A DNA stretch of 64,000 nt from Pseudonocardia sp. GTDB taxonomy: Bacteria > Actinomycetota > Actinomycetes > Mycobacteriales > Pseudonocardiaceae. Shown piece by piece: positions 7,994 through 17,665 of this stretch (the stretch's first letter is position 1; every line of letters starts with the position of its first letter). The position numbers were made by a program, and so were the translations under genes. The stretch is from the NCBI RefSeq assembly GCF_029263155.1, contig NZ_JAJCYB010000120.1, positions 1-64,000 on the forward strand, in the 5' to 3' direction. The notes below the pieces were generated by a model. It saw nothing but the letters and a program-made list of their open reading frames with translations, did not search any database and was not told where the DNA came from.

Positions 7994-8752
7994 ATGTGGA
8001 TGCGCGTACTGGCGGCCGGCGCTGTGGCCACCACGCTGCTGCTGGCCGGCTGCGGGGGCGGCACGGCGTCCCCGGAGGATCGCACGCTCACCGTGTCCGC
8101 CGCGGCGTCGCTCACCGACGTGTTCACGGAGCTGGAGGCGCGGTTCGAGGCGGCCGACCCGGGCGTCGACGTGGTGCTGAACTTCGCCGGGTCGTCGGAC
8201 CTGTCGAGCCAGATCGTCAACGGCGCACCCGTCGACGTGTTCGCCTCGGCCGACGACTCCCGGATGACGGTGGTGACCGACGCCGGGCTGGCCGAGGGCG
8301 AGCCCCAGGTGTTCGTCACCAACCGGCTGCAGATCGCGGTGGCTCCGGGCAACCCCGAGGGCATCGACACGTTCGCCGACCTCACCGACCCGGAGATCAC
8401 GCTCGTCGTGTGCGCCCCGCAGGTGCCCTGCGGGGCGGCCACCGAGTCCGTCGAGGCGGCCTCCGGGGTGACGCCGGCCCCGGTGAGCGAGGAGCCCGAC
8501 GTGCGCTCCGTGCTGAGCAAGGTCACCTCCGGTGAGGCCGACGCCGGCCTGGTCTACGTGACCGACGTGATCTCCGCCGGCGACCAGGTGGACGGCGTCG
8601 ACTTCCCCGAGTCCGACGCGGCGCTCAACGAGTACCCGATCGCGGCACTGGCGAACGCCCCGCAGCCCGAGCTGGCCGCGGCGTTCGTCGAGCTGGTGCT
8701 CAGCCCCGAGGGAGCCGCGGTCTTCGAGACCGCCGGCTTCGGCACCCCGTGA
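7994..8752 (+). CDS. modA: Molybdate ABC transporter substrate-binding lipoprotein
   Basis: A 252-residue exported binding protein. The N-terminus is a lipoprotein signal with lipobox LLLAGC. The mature part has the ModA hallmarks: LTVSAAASLTDVF, FAGSSDLSSQI (oxyanion contacts), DVFASADDSRM and the GLVYVTDV stretch near the C-terminus. It captures molybdate or tungstate outside the membrane for ModB. A GGAGGA ribosome-binding site precedes the ATG. The stop codon overlaps the modB GTG, so modABC form one translationally coupled operon. Confidence 0.93.
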   Translation: MWMRVLAAGAVATTLLLAGCGGGTASPEDRTLTVSAAASLTDVFTELEARFEAADPGVDVVLNFAGSSDLSSQIVNGAPVDVFASADDSRMTVVTDAGLAEGEPQVFVTNRLQIAVAPGNPEGIDTFADLTDPEITLVVCAPQVPCGAATESVEAASGVTPAPVSEEPDVRSVLSKVTSGEADAGLVYVTDVISAGDQVDGVDFPESDAALNEYPIAALANAPQPELAAAFVELVLSPEGAAVFETAGFGTP

Positions 8753-9588
8753 CGGCCACGGCCCCGCGGCGGCGGGCCCGCGCCGACCGCCACGGCGTCG
8801 CCGTCGGCCTGCCCCGCTGGCTGTGGATCCCGGCGGGGGTGGGGTTCGCGCTGATCGCGCTGCCCGTCGTCGGCCTGATCGTGCGCGCGGACCTGGTCCG
8901 GCTGCCCGAGCTGGTCACCAGTGAGGCCGCGCTGTCCGCGCTGGAGCTGTCGCTGCGCACGGCGGCGACCTCGACGCTGCTGTGCCTGCTGTTCGGGGGG
9001 CCCCTGGCCGCGGTGCTGGCGCGCTCGGCGTTTCCGGGGTTGACGCTGGTCCGGCCGATCGTGCTGCTGCCGCTGGTGCTGCCGCCCGTGGTCGGCGGCC
9101 TGGCCCTGCTCTACACGCTGGGCCGCACCGGATTCGCCGGGCAGGTGCTGGAGCTGTGGACCGGGTTCACCGTGCCGTTCACGACGGTCGCGGTGGTCCT
9201 CGCGCAGACGTTCGTGTCGATGCCCTTCCTCGTCGTGTCCCTGGAGGGGGCCCTGCGCACGGCGGGCGAGCGCTACGAGTCGGTGGCGGCCACGCTCGGG
9301 GCCTCGCCGAGCACGGTGTTCCGGCGGATCACGCTGCCGCTGGTGCTGCCGGGGCTGGGCTCGGGCCTGGTGCTCGCGTTCGCGAGGGCGCTGGGTGAGT
9401 TCGGCGCCACCATCGCGTTCGCGGGCAGCCTGCAGGGCACCACCCGGACGCTGCCGTTGCTGGTCTACCAGGAGCGCGAGGCCGACGTCGACGGGGCGAT
9501 CGCGCTGTCGCTGGTGCTGGTGGTCGTGGCGGTGGTCGTCATCGCGGTGGCACGGCCACGGGCGGCGGAGGGGCTGGGGGCCCGGTGA
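8749..9588 (+). CDS. modB: Molybdate ABC transporter permease
   Basis: A 279-residue inner-membrane permease of the ModB/CysT type with about six hydrophobic helices. The cytoplasmic EAA loop is visible around ESVAATLGASPSTVFRRITLP, the site that docks on the ATPase. The FARALGEFGATIAFAG segment is a strong ModB hallmark. Translation starts with GTG overlapping the modA stop (GTGA), and its own stop overlaps the modC start in the same way. It forms the molybdate channel. Confidence 0.93.
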   Translation: MTATAPRRRARADRHGVAVGLPRWLWIPAGVGFALIALPVVGLIVRADLVRLPELVTSEAALSALELSLRTAATSTLLCLLFGGPLAAVLARSAFPGLTLVRPIVLLPLVLPPVVGGLALLYTLGRTGFAGQVLELWTGFTVPFTTVAVVLAQTFVSMPFLVVSLEGALRTAGERYESVAATLGASPSTVFRRITLPLVLPGLGSGLVLAFARALGEFGATIAFAGSLQGTTRTLPLLVYQEREADVDGAIALSLVLVVVAVVVIAVARPRAAEGLGAR

Positions 9589-10703
9589 GTGCCGGGACGG
9601 GACTGTCGGCCGAGCTCCGGCTGGAGCGCGCCGGGTTCACCCTCGACGCGACGCTGCGCGTGGAACCGGGTGAGGTGCTCGCGATCCTCGGGCCGAACGG
9701 CGCCGGGAAGTCCACGATCCTCGGCATCCTGTCCGGCCTGCTACGGCCCGAACGGGGCCGGGTCCAGCTCGGCGACCGCGTGCTCACCGACACCTCCGCG
9801 GGGGTCGCGGTGCCGACCTACCGGCGTCGCGTGGGGCTGCTGGCCCAGCAGGCGCTGCTGTTCCCGCACCTGAGCGCGGCGGCCAACGTCGCGTTCGGGC
9901 CGCGCTGTGCGGGCGTCGACCGCCGCGAGGCCGACCGGGTCGCGCACCACTGGCTCGGCGAGGTCGAGGTGGCCGAGCTCGCCGACCGCAGGCCGTCACA
10001 GCTCTCCGGCGGTCAGGCCCAGCGGGTGGCGTTGGCCAGGGCGCTGGCCTGCGAGCCCGACCTGCTGCTGCTCGACGAACCGCTCTCCGCGCTGGACGTC
10101 GACTCCGCCCCGGCGATGCGGGCGCTGCTGCGCCGCGTGGTGCGCGACGCGGGCCGGACGACCGTGCTCGTCACCCACCACGTGCTGGACGCGCTGGTGC
10201 TCGCCGACCGGGTGCTGGTCGTGACCGGCGGCTCCGTCGTGGAGGAGGGCGCCACCCGCGACGTCCTCACCCGCCCGCGCAGCGCGTTCGCCGCGCGGGT
10301 GGCCGGCCTCAACCTGGTGCCCGGCACGGCCACCGAGGGTGGAGTACGTACTGCCGACGGTCGGATCGTCTCCGGTCACAGCGAGGAGGCACTGGCGGAG
10401 GGCACCTCCGCGGTGGCGGTGTTCTCCCCGTCCGCGGTCGCGGTGTTCCCGGAGCCGCCCAAGGGCAGCCCGCGCACGACGGTCGAGGTGGTGCTGGAAG
10501 CGATGGAGCCGCGCGGCGACGTCGTGCGGCTGCGCGCAGCGTCGCCCCGGGGCGGTCCCGAGTGGGTGGCGGGGCTGGCCGCGGACGTTACCCCGGCCGC
10601 CGTCGCCGACCTCGCGCTGGTGCCCGGGTCACGGCTGTTCTTCGTCATCAAGTCGGTGGAGGTGACCGTGCACGGTGCAGGAGGCGGGCCGCTCACCGGG
10701 TGA
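9585..10703 (+). CDS. modC: Molybdate ABC transporter ATPase with C-terminal TOBE domain
   Basis: A 372-residue ATPase. Walker A is GPNGAGKS (about residues 38-45), the signature is LSGGQAQRVALARAL, and Walker B is LLLLDEPLSALD followed by the H-loop in LVTHHVLDAL. The C-terminal third (from about residue 245) contains a TOBE-like molybdate-binding region, as in ModC. It powers uptake through ModB. The start is GTG at 9585, overlapping the modB stop. Confidence 0.92.
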   Translation: MSAGTGLSAELRLERAGFTLDATLRVEPGEVLAILGPNGAGKSTILGILSGLLRPERGRVQLGDRVLTDTSAGVAVPTYRRRVGLLAQQALLFPHLSAAANVAFGPRCAGVDRREADRVAHHWLGEVEVAELADRRPSQLSGGQAQRVALARALACEPDLLLLDEPLSALDVDSAPAMRALLRRVVRDAGRTTVLVTHHVLDALVLADRVLVVTGGSVVEEGATRDVLTRPRSAFAARVAGLNLVPGTATEGGVRTADGRIVSGHSEEALAEGTSAVAVFSPSAVAVFPEPPKGSPRTTVEVVLEAMEPRGDVVRLRAASPRGGPEWVAGLAADVTPAAVADLALVPGSRLFFVIKSVEVTVHGAGGGPLTG

Positions 10704-10829
10704 CCCTTCCGGGCGCCCTCGGCTTCGGGTGGATTGTCAACCCACCGTCACCCCATGGGTCACTGCTGTCACCCGAGCCCCGATCGTGTCACTGTCGGCG
10801 ATCAGGCGGTGCACGTAGCGTCGCTGTCC

Positions 10830-12008
10830 GTGAGTCGCCTGTCGCTGCGCATCGCCCCGCTGGTGATCGCCCTGTTCTGCCTCACCGCCGTGGTCGGTCC
10901 CGCCGCCTCGGCCACCCAGCCCGATCCCGACGAGTTCGCAGCCGACTACGTGGTGCACGCCAGCACGGCGGCCGAGGCCCGGGCCGCGGCACGGGAGCTG
11001 GGGGTGTCACCCCGGCTGCTGTTCGAGCGCGCGTTCGCCGGGTTCGCCGCCCGCCTGTCCCGGGCCCAGGTGCTGGAGCTGGAGAAGCGACCCGGCGTCA
11101 TCGGGGTGGAGCAGGACCGGCGCATCAGCCCCCTCGAACCCCGCGCGCAACCGCTGGACGAGTCCCTGACCGAGGGGGTGCAGGCCGACCCCCCGAACTG
11201 GGGACTCGACCGCATCGACCAGCGCGAGCTGCCGCTGTCGCGCAGCTACACGACCGAGGCCACCGGCGCCGGCGTCACCGTCTACGTGCTCGACACCGGC
11301 ATCGACGTGACACACCCCCAGTTCGGTGGGCGCGCGGAGAGCGGAGTGAACACCATCGACGACATCGCCGGGGACTGCGACGGGCACGGCACGGTCGTCG
11401 CGGGGATCGCCGCGGCCCGCGACTTCGGGGTGGCGAAGGAGGCGCAGGTGCGGTCGGTCAAGGTGCTCGACTGCACCGGCGCGGGCACCCTGTCCTCGCT
11501 GCTCGCCGGCATCGACTGGGTGGCGCGCAACCAGACCAGGCCGTCGGTGGCCGTCATGTCGTGGAGCTACGGCCCGTCCGACGTGCTGATCGCCGCGGTG
11601 GGCGAGCTCGTCGGGCGCGGGATCTTCGTGGCGTCCTCGGCCGGCAACACCGGCGGCGACGACTGCGGCGTCGCCCCCCGCGCCTCCGACGGGGTGCTGG
11701 TGGTCGCCAACTCCACCATCGACGACCGGCGGGCGGAGTCCTCCAGCACCGGAGAGTGCGTGGACCTCTACGCCCCCGGCACCGGCATCGTCTCCAGCAT
11801 CCCCGGCGGGGGGACGGCGTCCTACAGCGGCACCTCGATGGCCGCTCCGCACGCGGCGGGTGTCGCCGCGCTCTACAAGCAGGCCTTCGGCGACGCGGCC
11901 AGCAGCACCGTCGAGGAGTGGATCGTGGACAACGCCACCGAGGGCGTGGTCGACGGCGGCGGCACCGGCGGCACCCCCGACCTGCTGCTCAACACCGGCG
12001 GGCTCTAA
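10830..12008 (+). CDS. Secreted S8 (subtilisin/proteinase K-type) serine protease
   Basis: A 392-residue secreted protease with a signal peptide (SLRIAPLVIALFCLTAVVGPA), an inhibitor-I9 type propeptide from about residue 38 to 110 (YVVHASTAAEARAAARELG to GVIGVEQD), and a catalytic domain. The triad is visible: Asp in YVLDTGIDVTH, His in GHGTVVAG, and Ser in GTSMAAPHAAG. The order and spacing match alkaline proteases of the aqualysin/proteinase K group. The start is set at GTG 10830 to give a normal signal peptide; an upstream GTG at 10809 is possible. No partner gene is adjacent, so it is probably a monocistronic extracellular nutritional protease. Confidence 0.88.
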   Translation: MSRLSLRIAPLVIALFCLTAVVGPAASATQPDPDEFAADYVVHASTAAEARAAARELGVSPRLLFERAFAGFAARLSRAQVLELEKRPGVIGVEQDRRISPLEPRAQPLDESLTEGVQADPPNWGLDRIDQRELPLSRSYTTEATGAGVTVYVLDTGIDVTHPQFGGRAESGVNTIDDIAGDCDGHGTVVAGIAAARDFGVAKEAQVRSVKVLDCTGAGTLSSLLAGIDWVARNQTRPSVAVMSWSYGPSDVLIAAVGELVGRGIFVASSAGNTGGDDCGVAPRASDGVLVVANSTIDDRRAESSSTGECVDLYAPGTGIVSSIPGGGTASYSGTSMAAPHAAGVAALYKQAFGDAASSTVEEWIVDNATEGVVDGGGTGGTPDLLLNTGGL

Positions 12009-12049
12009 CCGCCTCGCCAGGAGGTGGTCGCCGCTGCTAGGCATGGCGC

Positions 12050-13024
12050 GTGCGGATTCTCGTGACGGGCAGCTCGGGTCATCTCGGCGAGGCGCTGGTG
12101 CGGGTCCTCGGGGCCGAGCACGACGTCGTGGGGCTCGACGTGCTCGCGTCCCCGCACACCTCGGTCGTCGGGTCGGTGGCCGATCGCGCCGTGGTCCGGC
12201 AGGCGGTGCAGGGCGTCGACGCCGTGCTGCACGCGGCCACGCTGCACAAACCGCACGTGGGGTCGCACGGGCGGCAGGCGTTCGTCGACACCAACGTCAC
12301 CGGCACGCTGACGCTCCTGGAGGAGTCGGTGACCGCCGGCGTCGGCCGGTTCGTGTTCACCAGCACGACCAGCACGTTCGGCCGGGCCCTGGCCCCGGCA
12401 CCGGGCGAGCCGGCCGCGTGGATCACCGAGGACGTGGTGCCGGTGCCGCGCAACGTCTACGGCGTGACCAAGACCGCGGCCGAGGACCTGTGCGAGCTGG
12501 TGCACCGCGACCACGGGCTGCCGGTGGTCGTGCTGCGCACCTCCCGGTTCTTCCCCGAGGGCGACGACCGCGACGACGCCCGGGCCGCCTACCCGGACGC
12601 CAACCTGAAGGTCAACGAGCTGCTGTACCGCCGCGTGGACCTCGCCGACGTCGTGGACGCGCACCGGGCCGCGCTCGACCGGGCACCCGCGATCGGGTTC
12701 GGGCGCTACGTCGTCAGTGCCACCACCCCCTTCACCCGCGACGACCTCGCCGACCTGCCCACCGAGGCCCCCGCCGTGGTGGAGCGCCTGTTCCCGGACG
12801 CGGCGCCGCTCTACGCCCGGCTGGGCTGGCGGATGTTCCCGGGGATCGAGCGGGTGTACGTCAACGCGCGGGCGCGGAGCGACCTGGGCTGGGCACCGCG
12901 CCACGACTTCCGCCGCGCGCTCGACGCGCTGGCCGCGGGCGAGGACCCGCGCAGCCCACTGGCCGTCGCGGTCGGGGCCAAGGGCTACCACGCGACCTCG
13001 ACGGGGCCCTACACGGTGCGCTAG
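12050..13024 (+). CDS. NAD(P)-dependent epimerase/dehydratase (extended SDR)
   Basis: A 324-residue extended short-chain dehydrogenase. The Rossmann motif TGSSGHLG starts at about residue 6, the catalytic Tyr-x3-Lys is in VYGVTKTAAED, and an ATLHKPHVGSHG segment lies near the active site. Family members act on nucleotide sugars or related carbonyl compounds; the substrate is not predictable here. The start is GTG at 12050. A 13-bp inverted repeat follows its stop before the convergent serS gene. Confidence 0.82.
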   Translation: MRILVTGSSGHLGEALVRVLGAEHDVVGLDVLASPHTSVVGSVADRAVVRQAVQGVDAVLHAATLHKPHVGSHGRQAFVDTNVTGTLTLLEESVTAGVGRFVFTSTTSTFGRALAPAPGEPAAWITEDVVPVPRNVYGVTKTAAEDLCELVHRDHGLPVVVLRTSRFFPEGDDRDDARAAYPDANLKVNELLYRRVDLADVVDAHRAALDRAPAIGFGRYVVSATTPFTRDDLADLPTEAPAVVERLFPDAAPLYARLGWRMFPGIERVYVNARARSDLGWAPRHDFRRALDALAAGEDPRSPLAVAVGAKGYHATSTGPYTVR

Positions 13025-13038
13025 GCCCCCGGCCCGTC

Positions 13039-13090
13039 GAGCGAACGGCACCTTCACCCGAACCTGGTTGGGCGAGAGTGCCGTTCGCTC
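13039..13090. terminator. 13-bp inverted repeat between convergent genes
   Basis: GAGCGAACGGCAC at 13039-13051 pairs perfectly with GTGCCGTTCGCTC at 13078-13090. The 26-nt interior can pair further (CCCGAACC with GGTTGGG, imperfectly). It lies 15 bp past the epimerase stop and 15 bp from the serS stop, so it can serve as a bidirectional terminator. There is no U-run, as is usual in actinobacteria. Confidence 0.7.
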
Positions 13091-13105
13091 AGCCGGAGCC
13101 GGGGC

Positions 13106-14371
13106 TCAGCCGGGTTCCAGCACGTCGAAGCCGGTGTAGGGCACCAGCGCCGGGGGGACGCGGACCGAGCCGTCGGGCTGCTGGCCCTGCTCCAGGACGG
13201 CCACCAGCGTGCGGCCGATCGGGAGCCCCGAGCTGTTGAGCGTGGCGGCGAGACCGCGGGTGCCGTCCTTGGCCCTGGTGCGGATCCCGGCCCGGCGGGC
13301 CTGGAACACGCCGAAGTCCGACGCCGAGGCGATCTCGCGGAACGCCTGCTGGCCGGGCAGCCACACCTCGATGTCGTAGGTGAACTCCGCCGAGAACCCG
13401 ATGTCGCCCGCGGCCAGCTTGACCACGCGGTAGGCGAGGTCGAGACCCTGCAGGCACGCCTCGGCGTGCCCGAGCAGGAGCTCCAGCTCCTCGCGCGAGC
13501 GCGCGGGGTCGACGATGCGCACCAGCTCGACCTTCGAGAACTCGTGCAGCCGCACCAGCCCGCGGGTGTCGCGGCCGTAGGAGCCGGCCTCCGAGCGGAA
13601 GCACGGGGTGTGCGCGGTGTAGGCGAGCGGGAGGTCCTCGAGCGAGAGGGTCTCCCGGGCATGCAGGTTCGTGAGCGGCACCTCGGCGGTGGGGATGAGG
13701 TAGAGGTCCCGCTCGCCCACCCCGGTCCGGAACAGGTCCTGCTCGAACTTCGGCAGCTGGCCGGTGCCGGTCATCGTGGTGGCGTTGACCAGCGTGGGCA
13801 CGGAGAACTCGGTGTAGCCGTGCTGCTCGGCGAGGTCGAGGAAGTACCGCGCCAGCGCGCGCTCCAGCTTCGCCCCCCTGCCCCGCAGCACCGCGAAGCG
13901 CGGGCCGGCCAGCTTGGTCGCGCGCGGGAGGTCGAGGATGCCCAGCTTCTCGCCGAGGTCGACGTGATCGGTGGTGCCTGCGCACGCGCCGGGATCGCCC
14001 CAGGTGCGGATGAGCTCCGCGTCGGCGTCGGACGTGCCGTCGGGGAGGTCGTCGCTGGGCAGGTTCGGGATGCCGAGCAGCAACTCCTGCAGCCGCGCCT
14101 CCAGCGTGCGGTGCTCCTCCTCCGCCGCACTGATCACGCCCTTGAGCTCGCGCGCGCGCTCGACCAGGGCCGGACGCTCCTGCGGCGACGCACCCTTCAC
14201 CGAGGTGGCGACGCGCTTGGACTCGCCGCGCGCGTCGTCACCGCGGCCGATGGCGGCGTTGCGGGCCACGAGCAGCGCCTCCAGGGAGGCGGTGTCCAGG
14301 GTGAAACCGCGCCGGGCGAGCTTGCGCGCGGCGTCGGTGGCGGGATCGAGCAGGACGCGGGGGTCGTGCAT
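13106..14371 (-). CDS. serS: Seryl-tRNA synthetase
   Basis: A 421-residue class II aminoacyl-tRNA synthetase that charges tRNA-Ser. The N-terminal coiled-coil arm spans about residues 30-100, and the core contains motif 2 (PCFRSEAGSYGRDTRGLVR) and motif 3 (LNSSGLPIGRTLVAVLE). The TAEVPLTN and HEFSKVELV stretches are SerRS hallmarks. Length is normal. The start ATG at 14371 is preceded by a minus-strand TACCCT ending 6 nt upstream, so the message is probably leaderless; no T-box is seen. Confidence 0.95.
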   Translation of the reverse strand: MHDPRVLLDPATDAARKLARRGFTLDTASLEALLVARNAAIGRGDDARGESKRVATSVKGASPQERPALVERARELKGVISAAEEEHRTLEARLQELLLGIPNLPSDDLPDGTSDADAELIRTWGDPGACAGTTDHVDLGEKLGILDLPRATKLAGPRFAVLRGRGAKLERALARYFLDLAEQHGYTEFSVPTLVNATTMTGTGQLPKFEQDLFRTGVGERDLYLIPTAEVPLTNLHARETLSLEDLPLAYTAHTPCFRSEAGSYGRDTRGLVRLHEFSKVELVRIVDPARSREELELLLGHAEACLQGLDLAYRVVKLAAGDIGFSAEFTYDIEVWLPGQQAFREIASASDFGVFQARRAGIRTRAKDGTRGLAATLNSSGLPIGRTLVAVLEQGQQPDGSVRVPPALVPYTGFDVLEPG

Positions 14372-14377
14372 CCGCCG

Positions 14378-14383
14378 AGGGTA
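14378..14383 (-). promoter_or_regulatory. Putative leaderless serS promoter, -10 TACCCT
   Basis: TACCCT on the minus strand (14383-14378) ends 6 nt before the serS ATG, placing the transcription start at or next to the start codon. The -35 region is not recognisable. Confidence 0.45.
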
Positions 14384-14497
14384 TCGCCGCGGATCCAGCG
14401 GGTTCCCGGCGCGCCTCCCCATCCGGAGGTGGCGACGGAGCGTGACCCGTCGCAGGATGTGGGGTGAACCACACGCCGCAAGAAGGGCCATTCCCCC

Positions 14498-16156
14498 GTG
14501 ACCGCTGCACCTGCCGTGCCCTCGTACGCCTCCGGGGTGTCCGACACCCCGCTGCTCGGCGACACCATCGGCGACAACTTCGACCGGACCGCACTCGCCC
14601 AGCCCGACGTCGAGGCACTCGTCGAGGTGCCCACCGGGCGGCGCTGGACCTACGGGCAGCTGCGCGAGGAGGTCGACGCCGTCGCGCTCGGGCTGCTCGC
14701 CGCCGGCCTGACCAAGGGTGACCGGCTGGGGATCTGGGCGCCGAACGTGGCCGAGTGGACGCTGATCCAGTACGCCACCGCGAAGATCGGTGTCGTGCTG
14801 GTCAACATCAACCCGGCGTACCGCACGCACGAGCTGGAGTTCGTGCTCAAGCAGGCCGGGATCTCGGTGCTCGTCGCGGCCACGGCGTTCAAGACCTCCG
14901 ACTACGCCGCGATGATCACCGAGGTCCGGCCGAACTGCCCCGACCTGCGGCAGGTGGTGCTCATCGGCACCCCGGACTGGGACGCGCTGGTGGAGCCGGG
15001 CCGCGGCGGCGACCGGGCGAAGCTGGCGCGGTACCAGGCCGGGCTGAGCCCGGACGACCCCATCAACATCCAGTACACCTCGGGCACCACGGGCTTCCCC
15101 AAGGGCGCCACGCTGAGCCACCACAACATCCTCAACAACGGCTACAACGTCGGCAGGCTCTGCGACTACGGACCCGAGGACCGCGTCTGCATCCCGGTGC
15201 CCTTCTACCACTGCTTCGGCATGGTGATGGGCAACCTCGCCTGCACCTCCAACGGCTCCACGATGGTGATCCCCGGACCGGGCTTCGACCCGAAGGCCAC
15301 GCTGCACGCCGTCGCCGCGGAGCGCTGCACGTCGCTCTACGGCGTGCCGACCATGTTCATCGCCGAGCTCAACGACCCCACGTTCGGCGACCACGACCTG
15401 TCCTCGCTGCGCACCGGGATCATGGCGGGCTCGCCCTGTCCGGTGGAGGTGATGAAGCAGGTCGTCGACCGGATGGGCATGTCCGAGGTGGCGATCGCCT
15501 ACGGCATGACCGAGACCTCCCCGGTGTCCACCCAGACCCGCGCCGACGACTCGCTGGAGCGCCGCGTGTCCACGGTGGGCCGGGTCGGGCCACACCTGGA
15601 GGTCAAGGTCGTCGACCCCGACACGGGCCTGACCGTGCCCCGCGGCACGCCCGGGGAGCTGTGCACGCGCGGCTACTCGGTGATGCTCGGTTACTGGGAC
15701 GAGCCGGAGAAGACCGCGGAGGCCATCGACGCCGCCCGCTGGATGCACACCGGCGACATCGGGATCATGGACGACGAGGGCTACCTCAACATCACCGGCC
15801 GGATCAAGGACATGGTCATCCGCGGCGGCGAGAACGTGTACCCGCGCGAGATCGAGGAGTTCCTCTACACCCACCCCGACATCCTCGACGCCCAGGTCAT
15901 CGGCGTCCCCGACGTCCGGTACGGGGAGGAGCTGTGCGCGTGGGTCACCCTGCGCGAGGGCGCCCCCGAGCTGACCGCGGAGGCGGTGCGCGAGTTCGCG
16001 ACCGGCAAGCTGGCGCACTACAAGATCCCCCGCTACGTCCTGGTGGTCTCGGAGTTCCCGATGACGGTGACCGGCAAGGTCCGCAAGGTGGAGATGCGCG
16101 AGAAGAGCGTGGAGATGCTGGACCTGGGCGACGCGGCGGCGGTGCGCAACGCCTGA
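14498..16156 (+). CDS. Acyl-CoA synthetase (ANL superfamily, ACSF2/FadD35-like)
   Basis: A 552-residue adenylate-forming enzyme that activates a carboxylic acid as acyl-AMP and transfers it to CoA. Motifs: the phosphate-binding loop [20 protein letters not shown], the TGD aspartate in [28 protein letters not shown], and the catalytic lysine in TVTGKVRK. It resembles medium/long-chain FadD35- or ACSF2-type ligases that feed beta-oxidation. The GTG start at 14498 is preceded by AGAAGGG as ribosome-binding site. It diverges from serS with 126 bp between the start codons. Confidence 0.88.
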   Translation: MTAAPAVPSYASGVSDTPLLGDTIGDNFDRTALAQPDVEALVEVPTGRRWTYGQLREEVDAVALGLLAAGLTKGDRLGIWAPNVAEWTLIQYATAKIGVVLVNINPAYRTHELEFVLKQAGISVLVAATAFKTSDYAAMITEVRPNCPDLRQVVLIGTPDWDALVEPGRGGDRAKLARYQAGLSPDDPINIQYTSGTTGFPKGATLSHHNILNNGYNVGRLCDYGPEDRVCIPVPFYHCFGMVMGNLACTSNGSTMVIPGPGFDPKATLHAVAAERCTSLYGVPTMFIAELNDPTFGDHDLSSLRTGIMAGSPCPVEVMKQVVDRMGMSEVAIAYGMTETSPVSTQTRADDSLERRVSTVGRVGPHLEVKVVDPDTGLTVPRGTPGELCTRGYSVMLGYWDEPEKTAEAIDAARWMHTGDIGIMDDEGYLNITGRIKDMVIRGGENVYPREIEEFLYTHPDILDAQVIGVPDVRYGEELCAWVTLREGAPELTAEAVREFATGKLAHYKIPRYVLVVSEFPMTVTGKVRKVEMREKSVEMLDLGDAAAVRNA

Positions 16157-16178
16157 GCGCCGCGGCCGCCGCCGGGTG

Positions 16179-16288
16179 CCGACCGGTGCCGGTCGGGTGA
16201 TCGGCGTCCGGGAACACGCAGCGTGCCGGGGCGCGGCTGCCGGTTCCGAACCGCTGATCACGGCCGTGGGCCGACCGGCGCCGGTCGG
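16179..16288. terminator. Pair of near-identical palindromes at a convergent junction
   Basis: Two 18-bp hairpins, CCGACCGgtgcCGGTCGG at 16179-16196 and CCGACCGgcgcCGGTCGG at 16271-16288, lie on either side of the gap between the acyl-CoA synthetase and P450 genes. Each has a 7-bp stem and a 4-nt loop. The second falls in the last codons of the P450. They look like back-to-back terminators or a duplicated palindromic repeat. Confidence 0.6.
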
Positions 16289-17490
16289 TGCTGGTCGTCC
16301 GCCTGCCGGACGACCAGCTCGCGGTAGGTCGGGATCAGGGCCCGGCGCTGCGGGATGCGGCGTTCCACCCGCCACGGACGCCCGGCGGCCGTCATCGTCC
16401 GCAGCAGTGCACCCAGCTCCGCCCGGGCGAGGGCGGCGCCGAGGCAGAGGTGGCGGCCTGCGCCGAACCAGAGCTGGCGGTTGGCGGGCAGGTAGGGCCG
16501 CGCCAGGTCGAATCCACCGGGGGCGGTGTTCGCGGTCCAGGTCAGGAGCATGATCCGCTCGCCGGCCCGCAGCCGACGCCCGGCCACGGTGACGTCGCGC
16601 CGTACCGAGCGCCCGATGACCGGTGCGGGGGTGGTCACGCGAAGGCCCTCCCGGACGGCGACGGGGAGCAGCGCGGGCTCCGCGAGCAGGCGGTGCTGCT
16701 CCCCGGTGTCGTGCAGCAGGGCCACGGTGCGGGCCATCGCCGACGCCGCGGTCTCGGTGCCCGCGACCATCAGCAACGCCGACAGCCCGGTCGTCTCCCG
16801 CAGGCCGAGGCCCAGCTCCCGGCAGCGACCCAGCAGCGACTCCGGCCCGGCGGTGCGCCACGCGGCCGGGACTCCGGCGGTCAGCTCGTCGACGATGCGT
16901 TTCGCCTCCGCCACCGACGCCGGGCCGAGCGTGGTGTCGGCCGCGCTGCCCAGCGCGATGGCGGCCAGTCGCTCGCCGGTCGCGAACAGGCTGCGGGCGT
17001 CCTCGTCGGTGCCGGTCCCCAGACCGAGCAGCGAGCCGAGCATCCGGCCGACGAGCACCCGGGCCAGGCCGGCGACGTCGACGGGATCACCCGCGGCCAG
17101 CGCGGCACGGGCCGTCGCCAGCCGCGCGTCCCACGCCCCCCGGACCAGCTCCGCCGCCGTGGCCTCGGTGAACAGGTCCCGGGCGCGGGTGCGCAGGTCG
17201 TGGTGGCCGGGGCCGTCGAACAGGTCGTAGACCCAGTCGCCGAGCACCTGGGCCCACAGGTGCCCGACACCGCCCTCGGCCACCAGCGTGAAGCTGCGGT
17301 GGTCGCCGAGGACCTGGCGGGCGACCAGCGGATCGGCGCTCACCCAGCCCAGCCGGGGCACCCGCCGGATCGGCACGGCCAGCCGTCCGCCGAGCAGCAG
17401 CGCGGCGAGCGCGGGCCGGGCGGCGCGGAGCAGGACCCGTTCGTGACGGGTCGCGGAGTCGAGGAGCACGTGCGCAGGATCGCCGACCAC
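16258..17490 (-). CDS. Cytochrome P450
   Basis: A 410-residue P450 monooxygenase. The I-helix oxygen-binding motif is VAGTETA, the K-helix ExxR is in VREGLRV, and the heme-thiolate loop is [15 protein letters not shown]. Length is typical for soluble bacterial P450s. The substrate is unknown and no ferredoxin or reductase gene is adjacent. The start chosen is GTG at 17490. The last residues (Pro-Val-Gly-Pro) are encoded over a palindrome shared with the convergent gap. Confidence 0.85.
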   Translation of the reverse strand: MVGDPAHVLLDSATRHERVLLRAARPALAALLLGGRLAVPIRRVPRLGWVSADPLVARQVLGDHRSFTLVAEGGVGHLWAQVLGDWVYDLFDGPGHHDLRTRARDLFTEATAAELVRGAWDARLATARAALAAGDPVDVAGLARVLVGRMLGSLLGLGTGTDEDARSLFATGERLAAIALGSAADTTLGPASVAEAKRIVDELTAGVPAAWRTAGPESLLGRCRELGLGLRETTGLSALLMVAGTETAASAMARTVALLHDTGEQHRLLAEPALLPVAVREGLRVTTPAPVIGRSVRRDVTVAGRRLRAGERIMLLTWTANTAPGGFDLARPYLPANRQLWFGAGRHLCLGAALARAELGALLRTMTAAGRPWRVERRIPQRRALIPTYRELVVRQADDQHRPAPVGPRP

Positions 17491-17665
17491 GGCGACCGCG
17501 GCATCCGTAGTTCTGCTTTCGACTGCACGGATGGGCGTCGCGGGTCTAAGCTGGTGCGACGCGTCCCGGTGTCGTCAGGCGGGCCCAGAAGGCGGCCCAG
17601 GCACCAGGGCGCGTTCGTCGTGCCGGTGCGCAGGGCGGGAACCGATCGAGGAACGGGTGAACCAG

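Noticed and set aside
14372-14497. T-box upstream of serS
   Set aside because: The gap is 126 bp, serves a divergent gene too, and the -10 box is next to the start codon. No specifier loop or antiterminator was found.
13106-16861. Very long open frames antisense to or in other frames of known genes (for example 13106-16861 minus and 18438-22019 plus)
   Set aside because: They have low-complexity, Arg/Pro/Gly-rich composition typical of GC-rich shadow frames, and overlap genes with clear motifs.
16258-17490. Secondary metabolite gene cluster around the P450 and acyl-CoA synthetases
   Set aside because: No polyketide synthase, peptide synthetase or terpene synthase is present; the neighbours are housekeeping genes.
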